NCBI RefSeq assembly: GCF_010501035.1
Contig: NZ_QVMH01000001.1
Span: forward strand, 13,759-77,758
Length of the DNA stretch: 64,000 nt
Source of the DNA: Paludibacter sp. 221
Lineage (GTDB): Bacteria > Bacteroidota > Bacteroidia > Bacteroidales > Paludibacteraceae
Direction: 5' to 3'
Positions 34,971 through 43,954 of this stretch are shown here, one piece after another (positions within the stretch are counted from its first letter, which is position 1; each line of letters opens with the position of its first letter). The notes under the pieces are model-generated. The model was not told the DNA's origin. It was given only the letters and a program-made list of their open reading frames with translations, and made no database searches. The translations under genes were made by a program, and so were the position numbers.

Positions 34971-35477
34971 CTATACTGTTTCAATAGCTGCTTTAATTGT
35001 TGGTCGGGCTGGCGTGATGGGGCGCACGGGTACGGTGGTATTATCGGAGAAACCGATGGTGTAAGTTATATCGCGCTGGTACACACCGTCGGCACGCTTT
35101 ACGCGTTGCATGCTTTGGCGTATGGGTGCGGCGAATCCCACGGGCAAGAAGTCTTGCCCATGTAAGGCTCGGTTTACTTTCTCATATATTGCCCAGCCCT
35201 TTTTTGCGTTGTTTTTTTGGCTTTGCGGGGCTGCATTTGAGGTGTTGCTCAGGCGGAGCAAATAAAGCTTAACCACTACCGTTAAAACGCCCCGTTGGGC
35301 AAGTTCGCCGTCGTTTGTAAAGGTGGCGTTTTGTATGTCGATAAGCGCACACGGAAATTTTACAAGCGGAAACTTATCGTAGTAATCCAGTTGCCCCCAG
35401 TCCTCGTCTATGTATAACAGTTCGGGTACTTGCACCATCAGGCGCGTTTGAAAATCTTGTATTAAATCAGCAATCAT
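34971..35477 (-). CDS. tail-completion/joining protein, Mu gp37-like
   Basis: 168 residues, last gene of the head operon. Composition and place (after the G-like gene) suit a head-tail joining or tail terminator protein such as Mu gp37. The sequence shows YQRDITYTIGF and a Pro/Thr-rich tail but no decisive motif. It overlaps the G-like gene by four bases. Confidence 0.6.
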   Translation of the reverse strand: MIADLIQDFQTRLMVQVPELLYIDEDWGQLDYYDKFPLVKFPCALIDIQNATFTNDGELAQRGVLTVVVKLYLLRLSNTSNAAPQSQKNNAKKGWAIYEKVNRALHGQDFLPVGFAAPIRQSMQRVKRADGVYQRDITYTIGFSDNTTVPVRPITPARPTIKAAIETV

Positions 35478-35962
35478 ATATTGAATATTTTGGTCATAAA
35501 GTCGTTTATTGAGCTTGGCAGTACTTCGTCTATATTTTCTTTAACAATTTGCTCCACCTCGGGGGCGTCTCCTATAAACTGGCGCTTTGGCATTTTCACA
35601 GTATGAGCCCCTACGCTTGCTTTTTGTGCGTAAGAAGCTTTTTTATTATTCTTACTGAAGCGTCCCTTTTGATTAAAATGTATCACTTGCTTACGCGCAG
35701 GCATGTTAATAGTTCCGCCCTCGTTGTGTATTTCGGTATATGGTTTGGACGAAGTAAAAACGATGCTCTCGCCTCTTACCTCCGATTTGATAGAATTACG
35801 CATAGCTGAGCTGCGTAGTAATAGCGAGCCGCGCGATACGGGTCGTTTGGTTGGTAGCCAGGGCGCACCGCTAAAAAACGCTTTACGTTCAAAGTTGCGG
35901 TCGTAAGCCTCTGTTAAATCAACTCTTACGTTTCTCAAAATTTTATCTATTGCTTTGTTCAT
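35474..35962 (-). CDS. virion morphogenesis protein, Mu G-like
   Basis: 162 residues with LLLRSSAMRNSI, YTEIHNEGG and PKRQFIGDAPEV, the successive landmarks of the phage virion morphogenesis (Mu gpG) family. It acts in late head/tail assembly. A 94-base gap separates it from the F-like gene and contains the small RNA candidate on the other strand. Confidence 0.82.
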   Translation of the reverse strand: MNKAIDKILRNVRVDLTEAYDRNFERKAFFSGAPWLPTKRPVSRGSLLLRSSAMRNSIKSEVRGESIVFTSSKPYTEIHNEGGTINMPARKQVIHFNQKGRFSKNNKKASYAQKASVGAHTVKMPKRQFIGDAPEVEQIVKENIDEVLPSSINDFMTKIFNI

Positions 35963-36058
35963 ATCAAAATAAGTTGTATATTTGTCTCAACATTGGAGAG
36001 GCGTCAGTACGCCACTCCCCCAGAAAGGGACAGGCGCTCAGCGTTTGCCCCTTTTTTT
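35955..36058 (+). ncRNA. candidate small RNA antisense within head operon
   Basis: A complete small transcription unit on the plus strand. TTG 35955-35957, a 19-base gap and TATATTTG 35977-35984 make a perfect promoter. A transcript starting near 35991 would fold as GGAG-A-GGCGT / ACGCC-A-CTCC (35995-36018) and then a long hairpin (36024-36054) ending in seven T's. No start codon or gene is inside. The RNA would be about 65-70 bases and lies in the gap between the F- and G-like genes. Confidence 0.6.
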
Positions 36059-37409
36059 ATTTTGAGCCTTTAAATACCTTTCGGAGTTTTTCTACCTTGT
36101 ATTTTTTCACCTCGCCGCTTTTCATTTTTATTATTACGGTTTCGATGGGCTTTGCGCGTCCTTTCTGTAACGCGGCTTTCAAGCCCGCCCATATTTCCTG
36201 CATTTTGTACTCATTTTCGAGATAAATATATACCTCCGATACCCCTTGTTTAGATGCTTCTTTGATGGCGTTTTGTACTGCGTTTTTGCCGCTCGGGCTC
36301 GTTGGTATTTTAGCATCTGAAAACTTGTTTGTAACCAGGTTGAGCGCATCGGGATTTTTAAGCCCGTGTTTGTTTACTACGCTTAGCAGGCGATATTTCG
36401 CCCCGTAATTTTTAGCCAAGTAAGTGTATGCCGTTGTGTTTTTTTCTTGTTCCTGGCTGTTTTGTATCAGGTGTTCGGGTTGTTGTATTTCGCCCCCGCT
36501 TTTATACTTCTTGCTTACTATTTTGTCGGGTGTTTCCCGTTTCTCGTTTTGCTCTATTTTTTTTAATACAAGTGCGCTTGCTGCCTTAAAATACGGGTGT
36601 GTCTCAGGAAAGATTGTTTTTCTCTTTCCCGGGTTAAAGCGAAACATTTCGCTTGTGTTTTTTCCTCCAGCTCCTATGGTGTACGTTGCTTTATTTCCCA
36701 GGTCGGCGGAGTTTTCGCTATTAGACACAGGATAACGCTCTTTTCGCACTTGTACTACATTGCACCTGCATCGCCACCCATTGGGTGGCATAAACTTAGA
36801 CCAAAACGGGTTGCTCGGTGGTAGGGTTATATTGTGTAGCAGTTGGTGCGAATAACGTACACGGTCGTCGTTTGCCGTACGGTACTGTAAATTATATTCG
36901 TCGCCGTCTTTTTCAAAATCCGCCCATTTGCTCGCCATTTGCGCCGACTGGGTAGCAAACAGGTATTCGCTTTCGAGGTATGCGCCGTTATAATCGTTGT
37001 GCACTCGGCGGGTGTCTTTAAAGAAGCGCGAAAAGGGCTTTATCTCGCCTTTATCGTCTACAAGCAAATCGCTTATCTCGCGCAGCTCGGCAAATGTTTT
37101 ACATCCCGAAAAGACATAGACGTTTTGCCTGAGGTGCTGTAGCATAGCCGCGGGTATTTCGTAAGCGATACCCTCCGAAATTGCACCCTGTAAAATGCTG
37201 TTTATCTCACCGGTTAATGCCTGTATGTGTTTATTGTCCAGGTCGTCTGCAGTAATGACGGTTTTTTTTTCGGTGTACGCCCAGCGCGCTATTTTGTTAA
37301 ACGCCTTAAGTAACCTATTATTTTCGGTTGCTGACAATGCGACACGCTCCTTATAGCCTCCACAATCGGGACATGTACAATTATAATACTCAGCAATAGC
37401 CCCTCCCAT
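36057..37409 (-). CDS. Mu F-like head protein with toxin-like C-terminal domain
   Basis: 450 residues. The N-terminal and middle part (to about 290) is the SPP1 gp7/Mu F-like minor head protein family, with the NPFWSKFMPPNGWRCRCNV stretch near residue 210. The last 130 residues (from AYTYLAKNYG) are an added domain, of the sort classed as phage-encoded Barnase/EndoU/RelE-like nucleases in such proteins. In F, the main part helps head assembly; the tail domain may be delivered with the DNA. Confidence 0.8.
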   Translation of the reverse strand: MGGAIAEYYNCTCPDCGGYKERVALSATENNRLLKAFNKIARWAYTEKKTVITADDLDNKHIQALTGEINSILQGAISEGIAYEIPAAMLQHLRQNVYVFSGCKTFAELREISDLLVDDKGEIKPFSRFFKDTRRVHNDYNGAYLESEYLFATQSAQMASKWADFEKDGDEYNLQYRTANDDRVRYSHQLLHNITLPPSNPFWSKFMPPNGWRCRCNVVQVRKERYPVSNSENSADLGNKATYTIGAGGKNTSEMFRFNPGKRKTIFPETHPYFKAASALVLKKIEQNEKRETPDKIVSKKYKSGGEIQQPEHLIQNSQEQEKNTTAYTYLAKNYGAKYRLLSVVNKHGLKNPDALNLVTNKFSDAKIPTSPSGKNAVQNAIKEASKQGVSEVYIYLENEYKMQEIWAGLKAALQKGRAKPIETVIIKMKSGEVKKYKVEKLRKVFKGSK

Positions 37410-37433
37410 CCTCCCCGCAGGGGAGGGGCTTAG
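37402..37433. repeat. GC-rich palindromic element
   Basis: CCCCTCC and GGAGGGG arms around a short centre, overlapping the start of the F-like gene and the gap to the portal gene. Related palindromes are at 43380-43411 and 51474-51503. Such elements are scattered in Bacteroidota genomes. Confidence 0.55.
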
Positions 37434-38662
37434 CGAAAATTTAGTTTTTTATCCTCCTTTGTTGGTTCTGATGGTTGTGGTGTGTCGAAACGGTCGCCCT
37501 CCACTTCGATGCCGAATTTCTCCTTTATAAATTTGTCCGATACTTTCTTATGCGGCATAACCCGTACCGTCATATCGAAAAGCTTGTCTAAATCCTCGGC
37601 GGCTGTAAACTTAAATTTCGAGGTCGTCGCCGGAATCCAGCCGATACGATACAAAGCGGGTATAACAAGACTATTCATATAAATCTCGCACATTCGGCGG
37701 TCGGCTTGTACCAGCCGGTCGGCTATTTCCATGCTTACCTTTTCTTTCGACTCGTTGCCGTTCTTTGTGTCTTGCCCTATGATAGCGCCGTTGAATAACA
37801 TGCTTATCTCGTTTTTGGCGTGTCCGATAAGATTGCTATAAACGTCTCCGTTCGTATTTACTCCCTGGGCAAACTGAAATTCCTCCGTAGAGTCGATAAT
37901 AAACCACGCCGCCGCGCCTATGTCTCGCATCATTGCCTCGGCGTTATCCAGCATTTGCGGGTCGCGCGTGTCTGTTTTTAGCACACGGGGCGGTATACCG
38001 TAAATCTCGCACAGTTCCGACCAGCAACTCTCAGCAAATTTTTTAAACAGCACATAGGGAACGGCTTTGTTTAGCATCCCTAAGTGTCCCGAATTAAATT
38101 CCAGCAACCAGCGTTTGTACTCTTTTGCCTGGCGATATTCCAGGTAATTGTCGTACGACGCATCGGGATAGAAACGTCCGAAATCGGGAACTACATTGCG
38201 CCGCGGTATTAGTTCTACTTTAGGGCGATTGTCCTCGACCGATAGCTCAACCAGGGAATAGCCAAAATTTTCGCTATCCAGCATATAACCTAACAAATCG
38301 GGTATAAAATCGAACTCAGAAAGTATATCGGTCATTTTGGAGTCGATTTTTTTGTCGGCTGTACGCATCTCGAATCCCGCGGCGATGGTTTGTTCTTTTC
38401 GGTTATTTATTTGCGACGTTAGGTGCGGGTCGTCCGAAACAATAGTAAAAATATCTTGTAAAAGATATTGCTTTGGGTTATTGGCTGTAAGTGCCAGCTC
38501 GCGCGCCCGTTGCAGGTCGGCGATGTCTCGCCGTGTCATGCTTACCGACTTGCGTACAGTCATGGGGGCGTAATTTCCTCTTTTGTCCCGTAAGTTTGCC
38601 CCGTTGTTTATTTTAGCCTGGAGTGTTGCCAGGGTGCGAAGTGCTATGTTGTGAAAGTTCAT
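37430..38662 (-). CDS. portal protein, Mu gp29-like (DUF935)
   Basis: 410 residues of the DUF935 family. Characteristic segments are LTSQINNRKEQTIAAGFEM (about residue 80) and YGIPPRVLKTDTRDPQML (about 220). The portal ring is the gate for DNA packaging and the joint to the tail. Upstream are the gp36-like and terminase genes, as in Mu. Confidence 0.88.
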   Translation of the reverse strand: MNFHNIALRTLATLQAKINNGANLRDKRGNYAPMTVRKSVSMTRRDIADLQRARELALTANNPKQYLLQDIFTIVSDDPHLTSQINNRKEQTIAAGFEMRTADKKIDSKMTDILSEFDFIPDLLGYMLDSENFGYSLVELSVEDNRPKVELIPRRNVVPDFGRFYPDASYDNYLEYRQAKEYKRWLLEFNSGHLGMLNKAVPYVLFKKFAESCWSELCEIYGIPPRVLKTDTRDPQMLDNAEAMMRDIGAAAWFIIDSTEEFQFAQGVNTNGDVYSNLIGHAKNEISMLFNGAIIGQDTKNGNESKEKVSMEIADRLVQADRRMCEIYMNSLVIPALYRIGWIPATTSKFKFTAAEDLDKLFDMTVRVMPHKKVSDKFIKEKFGIEVEGDRFDTPQPSEPTKEDKKLNFR

Positions 38663-38739
38663 ATCTTTTAAGTTTAAAGGAAAAAAGAGAAAGGAAAAAG
38701 TACTTTATACTTTTACCTTTTTGCTTTCTACTGTTTTTT

Positions 38740-39207
38740 TTACTCGTGGTTAAATTTTGGGCGACTACCATAGCGGAAAAGCTTCTTATTTGCGTCGCCG
38801 CCCGGGGCGTCGGGGTCTATTGTTGGTAAATCGGGCGTAAGTGTAGGCGCTCCGTTTATCCCTGCTACTTTGCCGAGCCAGTCGATAGCGCGGTCGTACC
38901 GTTCCTTTACGTGTTCGTGTATAATATCGACATTTGCCAGGCGGCAAACACGGTAACAGGCTATATCTTTGCAAATCTCCAAAATAAGGGGGTCGCGGTC
39001 GTCGCCCACCGCTCCGAAAATTTTAGCAACATCGTAAAGCGGTCGCCCATCTTGCCATTGTTTTTGGTTGCTCGGGTTTAGATAGCTTTTTATTTCGGAC
39101 ACAGCCGATTTTATAGCCATCACGACTATTGTATCGTCGCCCTCGGTTATTTCGCCCATTTGGTAGCTGTACATTACCGAGCGCATTTCGTCAATTTCTA
39201 CAAACAT
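38740..39207 (-). CDS. DUF1320 head-completion protein, Mu gp36-like
   Basis: 155 residues. The segments EIKSYLNPSNQ and ILEICKDIACYRVCRLANVD fit DUF1320 (Mu gp36), which acts in neck or head completion. The C-terminus is Pro/Asp-rich. It lies between terminase and portal. Confidence 0.82.
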   Translation of the reverse strand: MFVEIDEMRSVMYSYQMGEITEGDDTIVVMAIKSAVSEIKSYLNPSNQKQWQDGRPLYDVAKIFGAVGDDRDPLILEICKDIACYRVCRLANVDIIHEHVKERYDRAIDWLGKVAGINGAPTLTPDLPTIDPDAPGGDANKKLFRYGSRPKFNHE

Positions 39208-39334
39208 GCTTTTTTAATTTACGATTTATCTATTTACTATTTATCTGGAAGTTACAGAAGTTACAGAATTTACTAACTTCATTTAACTTCCGTAAATTCT
39301 ATAAATTCTATTCTCGCTATTCGCTATTTACTGT

Positions 39335-40891
39335 TTAAAAACGGCGGTTTGCCCGTTGTTGTGTCCTGTATGTTCCCTGGCGTCGCGCCAGGTTTTCGTC
39401 TAATACTTTGTATCCGCCCTCTATGCAGTCGGGTGCGTCGATAGCTCCTTTGTAGGTTGGCGAAACAACCCCGAATTGTTCTACAACCGTTTGCATGTGT
39501 TGGTTGTCCTTTTCGCGTTCGTTGAATACCAGTAAGCCCAAGCGGTTAGCGGGCTCAAGCGTTCCCTCTATACGGGTAAATTTTTCGGGTTTTTTGCGTG
39601 TGTCGGGGCGTATAGGCACGATATAGCCCTTTGTGCGTCCTATCTCCTTAAAAAGCGGTATAAATACTTGCTCGTAAAATGGGTTTTGCAGGCTGTTATT
39701 TTCGATGTAGTAATACACTTGCACGCCCTTTGTAAGCTCGTAAATATCGTAAAACCATTGTACAAAGCGGGCGTTAGTGGTTTGCTCGCAAAACACCTTT
39801 ATAACGTATGTTACGCCGAGCTTGTCGCGCCCCATCAGGGCGACTACTTTGTAAGAATTGTTTTTTACGTCGGCATTGGAGGGGCTTGGGTCGGCATAAA
39901 CGATTAATTGCTCCAGCTGGCGAAGTGCCGGCACTTTGCCCCAGTTTAATTTTTTAAATACGCGCCCCTCGGTTTGCGGGTTATTGAAATACTCGGTTTG
40001 CGCCGCCGCGTACGATATAGTACTGAGTACGCGGTCGATGTCGTCCTCGCTGTTTTTCGCCTCCCATGAGCTCTTGCCGTTTGTGCGAATGTTCACTATA
40101 TCCACATAGTCGGCTTTTTTCATTAACTCAGTAACACAGCAATACTCAGCTATGATGTTGCCACATACCAGCACCAGCAGCGGCACATTGACCGCCCGCG
40201 TAGGTATTAACGCTCCGAAAATCCAATTAACCCGTTTTGTTATTATATCGGGGTTGCGGCAATCCTGGTCGGTGTCTATATCGTCAATCAGGATAACGTC
40301 GGGTCGGGCTGCATCGTTCCGCGTTCCGCGCGGGCTTTGGTCTGCACCAACGGCACGGAAAGACGCGCCTTTACGGGTCTTAAATTCGGTATCTTTCCAC
40401 TTAAATGAACGCTGTACGCCATAATCGTTTATAATACGCTGGTTGCTATCCAGGTTGGCGCGGTAAGGCTCTAAAAGCCGCTTAGCGTTATCCTCGGAGT
40501 TAGAGACCATAATAACGTTACGTTTTTTACCAGTGAGTACCAGCATTAAAACGTTTTTCATAGCCTGTGTGGATTTTGCCAGCTCGCGCGCCCAGGCGTC
40601 GACTTCGAACCACTCGCCTCGTATGCAACGCTCACGCGCTTCGCCTTTTACCTCGCTCCCGGGGTTTCCCTGTATGCGCTTTGTAGAGCGTATGTGAAAC
40701 GGGGCGGGCGCGTAAGCGTTGTACATAGGCAAGTAATAGGCAAACCATGCCTCGGGGTCAGCCTCCAGGCGTTTAATGCGGGCTTGCTTTTGGGCGTAAG
40801 TTTCGGCTATATCTATTACTGTAGCTCGTTTGAGTGCTTCGCGGTACGTCTCCCAGTTACTAAAAGCTTGTTTGTCTGCTATTTTTGCCAT
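39335..40891 (-). CDS. terminase large subunit, Mu gp28-like
   Basis: 518 residues. The ATPase half has VILIDDIDTD as Walker B (about residue 200) and a Walker A-like region before it. The nuclease half starts at IVYADPSPSNAD (about 335), whose Asp is a metal ligand. The enzyme drives DNA into the head and cuts it. The adjacent gene is its small partner, with two bases between. Confidence 0.85.
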   Translation of the reverse strand: MAKIADKQAFSNWETYREALKRATVIDIAETYAQKQARIKRLEADPEAWFAYYLPMYNAYAPAPFHIRSTKRIQGNPGSEVKGEARERCIRGEWFEVDAWARELAKSTQAMKNVLMLVLTGKKRNVIMVSNSEDNAKRLLEPYRANLDSNQRIINDYGVQRSFKWKDTEFKTRKGASFRAVGADQSPRGTRNDAARPDVILIDDIDTDQDCRNPDIITKRVNWIFGALIPTRAVNVPLLVLVCGNIIAEYCCVTELMKKADYVDIVNIRTNGKSSWEAKNSEDDIDRVLSTISYAAAQTEYFNNPQTEGRVFKKLNWGKVPALRQLEQLIVYADPSPSNADVKNNSYKVVALMGRDKLGVTYVIKVFCEQTTNARFVQWFYDIYELTKGVQVYYYIENNSLQNPFYEQVFIPLFKEIGRTKGYIVPIRPDTRKKPEKFTRIEGTLEPANRLGLLVFNEREKDNQHMQTVVEQFGVVSPTYKGAIDAPDCIEGGYKVLDENLARRQGTYRTQQRANRRF

Positions 40892-40893
40892 AC

Positions 40894-41340
40894 CTACAAT
40901 TTAGTTTTGATATACCCGTCGAAAAGGTCGCTTAACTCTTTTGCTTTGTCTACGTCGAAACCTCGCACCCATTCAAGCAAGCCGATAGATACGTCGACAA
41001 TATCGCGTATGCCCGTTTCGCTTTCCAGTTTCTGAGCGGCGGCGGATAGCTTGTTGAGTACATCAGCCTCTTTGCTGTTTGCGAAGCGTTGCCCTGGGTC
41101 TCGTTTGGCGATAATATCGTTTATTTCGTTTATCTGAGCGTAATATCGGGCGAGCTGTTTTTCTTTGGTTATTGTCAGGCTCGCCAGTTCTAAATCCCAT
41201 TTTTCAGCATTTACCCAGCGTGTAATTGTTTTAGGGTTTACACCCACCAACTCGGCGATTTCTTTTTGCTGATACTGACCTGTAAGAAAGAGCGCTTTCG
41301 CGTTCTTTTTTTTTGTGTCCTGTTTTGAAGTTTTACCCAT
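40894..41340 (-). CDS. terminase small subunit-like (DUF1804-type)
   Basis: 148 residues. The N-terminal helix-turn-helix (QQKEIAELVGVNPKTITRWV, about residues 25-45) should recognise phage DNA; the rest is helical. It is the first gene of the minus-strand head operon and directly precedes the large subunit. Confidence 0.75.
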   Translation of the reverse strand: MGKTSKQDTKKKNAKALFLTGQYQQKEIAELVGVNPKTITRWVNAEKWDLELASLTITKEKQLARYYAQINEINDIIAKRDPGQRFANSKEADVLNKLSAAAQKLESETGIRDIVDVSIGLLEWVRGFDVDKAKELSDLFDGYIKTKL

Positions 41341-41364
41341 CGTTTACAATATGCCAATATGCTA

Positions 41365-41409
41365 ATGTGCCGATTTGCCAATTATCGGCAAATTATTTTC
41401 ATGGCACAT
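41365..41409. promoter_or_regulatory. nested inverted repeat at divergent late promoters
   Basis: ATGTGCC (41365-41371) pairs with GGCACAT (41403-41409), and inside it ATTTGCC (41373-41379) pairs with GGCAAAT (41387-41393). The structure lies between the divergent head and tail operons, where a late activator would bind. No consensus -7 is seen close by, which would fit activator-dependent promoters. Confidence 0.55.
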
Positions 41410-41538
41410 CAGCACATTAATTAATAGGGCAAAATTGAGGGTTTAAATACTGATAATAAAAAAGTTATGCCATTATAACAGAGCTTTTTTGCAAGCTGTT
41501 TCGAGGGCGGTAAGTTTGCGGTGTAATTGAGTAAAACA

Positions 41539-42498
41539 ATGGACGAAAAAGAAAAAAAAGAAACCCCGGAGACCGAGAAAGATTTTACCCTTTCGGATAG
41601 TAGCCGGATAAATACAAAGGGTTTTCGTGTAGACCTGGCGGGCGGGCGTTACGAGCGTTTCGACGCAAACCCCGTGATGTTATACGACCATGATACAAAG
41701 CATTTGATAGGACGCTGGGAAAACCGCCGCGTCGAAAACGGGGTAATGATGGCTAAGCCTGTATTTAACCTTAAAAATGCTTTTGCGGCAGAAAAAGCAC
41801 AGGAGGTAAAAGACGAATTTCTGAGGGGTGCGTCTATTGGTCTTATTCCTTATCAAATGGAAAAAATAGGCGACGATTATGTGCTGACAGACTGGGAGTT
41901 ACTGGAGGCAAGTATTACACCTATACCATCGGATGCGGGAGCGGTACGCCTGTATAACGAAAAGCGCGAGATAATCACTTTTGAGCAATTAAAACTAAGT
42001 TTTTTAAATAACAATCAAACAACTAAGACAATGGACGAAAAGGAAACTATCGTACTGACGGCTGTAACCCGTCAAAGCCTCGGTTTGTCTGCAACCCCAA
42101 CGGCTAAGCAAATAGAGCTCGCCGTACAGGAAAAGGATGACAAGATAGAGGAATTAAACAGCAAAATTAAAACCCTGCAAGCGGCACAGGTCGACGCTTA
42201 TCTCTCTCAGGCTGTAAAAGACGGCAAAATAACCGAGGCAGAAAAGAGCGAATATGTGAAGCTATCACAAGGCGACAATTTCGACAATGTAAAGGCGATA
42301 ATCGACGCCAAAAAAACAGAAAGCACCGTATCACTTAAAGATATGGCGGCAAAAACAAACCTAACGGCTGGCGACCGTGCGAGCTGGACTTATCTAAAAT
42401 GGTCGCAAGACGACCCCGACGGATTGCGTAAGCTACAGCACGAAAACCCGACCGAATTTGACAGGATTCTCCAGGAGTACACCAAAAACAACAAGTAA
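41539..42498 (+). CDS. prohead protease with fused scaffold
   Basis: 319 residues from ATG 41539 (TTG 41527 is possible). The first 150 match HK97-type prohead protease (S78): MLYDHDTKHLIGRW and a GASIGLIP block, with the His and Ser expected for catalysis. The last 160 are helical and lack protease motifs, as in scaffold proteins. An internal ATG at 42031, in frame and with the same context as the first ATG (both read ACAATGGACGAAAA), may produce the scaffold alone, as Mu does with I and Z. Confidence 0.82.
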   Translation: MDEKEKKETPETEKDFTLSDSSRINTKGFRVDLAGGRYERFDANPVMLYDHDTKHLIGRWENRRVENGVMMAKPVFNLKNAFAAEKAQEVKDEFLRGASIGLIPYQMEKIGDDYVLTDWELLEASITPIPSDAGAVRLYNEKREIITFEQLKLSFLNNNQTTKTMDEKETIVLTAVTRQSLGLSATPTAKQIELAVQEKDDKIEELNSKIKTLQAAQVDAYLSQAVKDGKITEAEKSEYVKLSQGDNFDNVKAIIDAKKTESTVSLKDMAAKTNLTAGDRASWTYLKWSQDDPDGLRKLQHENPTEFDRILQEYTKNNK

Positions 42499-42522
42499 TT
42501 AACATTTTAAACATTTAAAATT

Positions 42523-43377
42523 ATGGCATACGTAGTTCATTTATTTTTAGCAGTATTCATTGAGCTTTTTTACCCGGACGACTCGTGGTTAAACGAGTTG
42601 GAAGATTACGACCACATGGTCAAGTACGACACTATCAACCTTGCCGAAGTAGGCGCCGACCCCGAAGTATTGGAAAACAACACTACCTATCCGTTAGTGC
42701 CTGTAAGCCGCGAGGATAATAAAATCACCGCCCAGCTTTCCACGTTCGACACCAAACCGACACACATAACTAATGTGGAGGATATGAACGTAGACTATAA
42801 AAAAACAAAGTCGGTAATGGGTCAACACGTAAACTCATTGCGCACAAAGTGCTCAAAATCGGGGGCTTTCAACTTATCGCCCCAAAGCAATACAGCCGAT
42901 GCACCCGTTTTGAAAACCACAGGCGCGGCAAATGCAAAGGGTTATAAAGCAATGACTTTTGAGGATATTACAAACTTATCCTTAGCTTTTGACGAAGCCG
43001 ACATACCACAAGAGGGGCGTGTAATTGTGCTTTGCCCTCAGCATAAAGCTGACTTGAAAAACCAAAATATCAAGCTTTACAAGGCGATGATGAGCGACAA
43101 GGAGATAGACGGTTTCAAAATCTATACCCACACGGGTAACCCGACCTACAACCCAGCCACCGGCGAAAAAAATCCATACGGAACGCTTGCGGGCAATCCG
43201 AGCTCATTCGCTTTTTACAAAGCGCGAACACTAAGAGCCCGCGGAACTGTAACGGCGGAGGCGGAAAGGCATTTTGCAACTTATCGGGGTAACCTGGTGG
43301 GCGCTCAGGTTCGTTTTGTGGCGATGGCATTAGGCAAAAAAGCGGCTGGAGCAATTTACAGCGACACCGCTGCGTAA
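42523..43377 (+). CDS. major capsid protein, Mu T-like
   Basis: 284 residues, directly after the protease/scaffold gene. The segment QHVNSLRTKCSKSGAF and the ending RFVAMALGKKAAGAIY fit Bacteroidota Mu-like capsid proteins. It builds the head shell. The hydrophobic stretch at the start (AYVVHLFLAVF) is unusual for a capsid but may be cleaved or buried. Confidence 0.75.
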   Translation: MAYVVHLFLAVFIELFYPDDSWLNELEDYDHMVKYDTINLAEVGADPEVLENNTTYPLVPVSREDNKITAQLSTFDTKPTHITNVEDMNVDYKKTKSVMGQHVNSLRTKCSKSGAFNLSPQSNTADAPVLKTTGAANAKGYKAMTFEDITNLSLAFDEADIPQEGRVIVLCPQHKADLKNQNIKLYKAMMSDKEIDGFKIYTHTGNPTYNPATGEKNPYGTLAGNPSSFAFYKARTLRARGTVTAEAERHFATYRGNLVGAQVRFVAMALGKKAAGAIYSDTAA

Positions 43378-43379
43378 AA

Positions 43380-43411
43380 GCCTCCCCAACCCCTCCAAAA
43401 GGAGGGGCTAA
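43380..43411. repeat. GC-rich palindromic element
   Basis: CCCCTCC-AAAA-GGAGGGG plus outer GCCTCCCC, immediately after the capsid gene. It could act as a stem-loop that separates messages or stops transcription weakly. It shares the sequence of the element at 51474-51503 in the opposite orientation. Confidence 0.6.
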
Positions 43412-43436
43412 TTTTCTAATCACTAATAGTATTATT

Positions 43437-43862
43437 ATGGCAAATGATAAAAAGACTAATACAAAGGCTAAGGCTGGAGATACAGCGGTACAACCAGGAA
43501 CAAACCCCAATGCCCAACCGTCGGGAACGCAGGGCGCAACTGATACAAACCCGCAAGAAAATACAAATCAAACAGGGCAAGGCGATAGTCAGCAAGGAGC
43601 TGGTAAAGAGAGTGCCCCGCTGGATACTACAAGCAAAAGCAAAACACCTAAAACGCAAGGGAATAAGCCTGCAAGTAATGCAAAAGAGCCAAAGGCAAAC
43701 GCCGAAAAACGTACCAAAATAGCGAACGATATTTTTACGAAAAACTCGGCTTTAAATGCTGTTTATTTTACCTCTGATTTTTTGCCATTTGGCAATGAAA
43801 ACGATGCACGTAAGCACGCCGTAACCCTAAAAGACAACACAGTAACTACAATAAGTAGGTAG
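43437..43862 (+). CDS. head-associated protein with disordered start
   Basis: 141 residues. The first 100 are low complexity (Lys, Thr, Asn, Gln, Gly, Pro); the last 35 (LNAVYFTSDFLPFGNENDA) look folded. Position after the capsid suggests a head decoration or joining protein. No family recognised. Confidence 0.6.
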   Translation: MANDKKTNTKAKAGDTAVQPGTNPNAQPSGTQGATDTNPQENTNQTGQGDSQQGAGKESAPLDTTSKSKTPKTQGNKPASNAKEPKANAEKRTKIANDIFTKNSALNAVYFTSDFLPFGNENDARKHAVTLKDNTVTTISR

Positions 43863-43905
43863 TGGGTAGATAGTAGCGGATAGCGAGTAGCTTAACTATC
43901 CTACC
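43862..43905. repeat. intergenic TAG-rich repeat
   Basis: Made of repeated TAGTAGCGGATAGCGAGTAG-like words and their complements; the same words recur at 56607-56655. It sits between the head-associated gene and the tail sheath gene and has no coding content. Confidence 0.55.
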
Positions 43906-43954
43906 CGCTACTAACAAATAGTAAATTGTAAATGAATAAATTGTAAATAAAACA

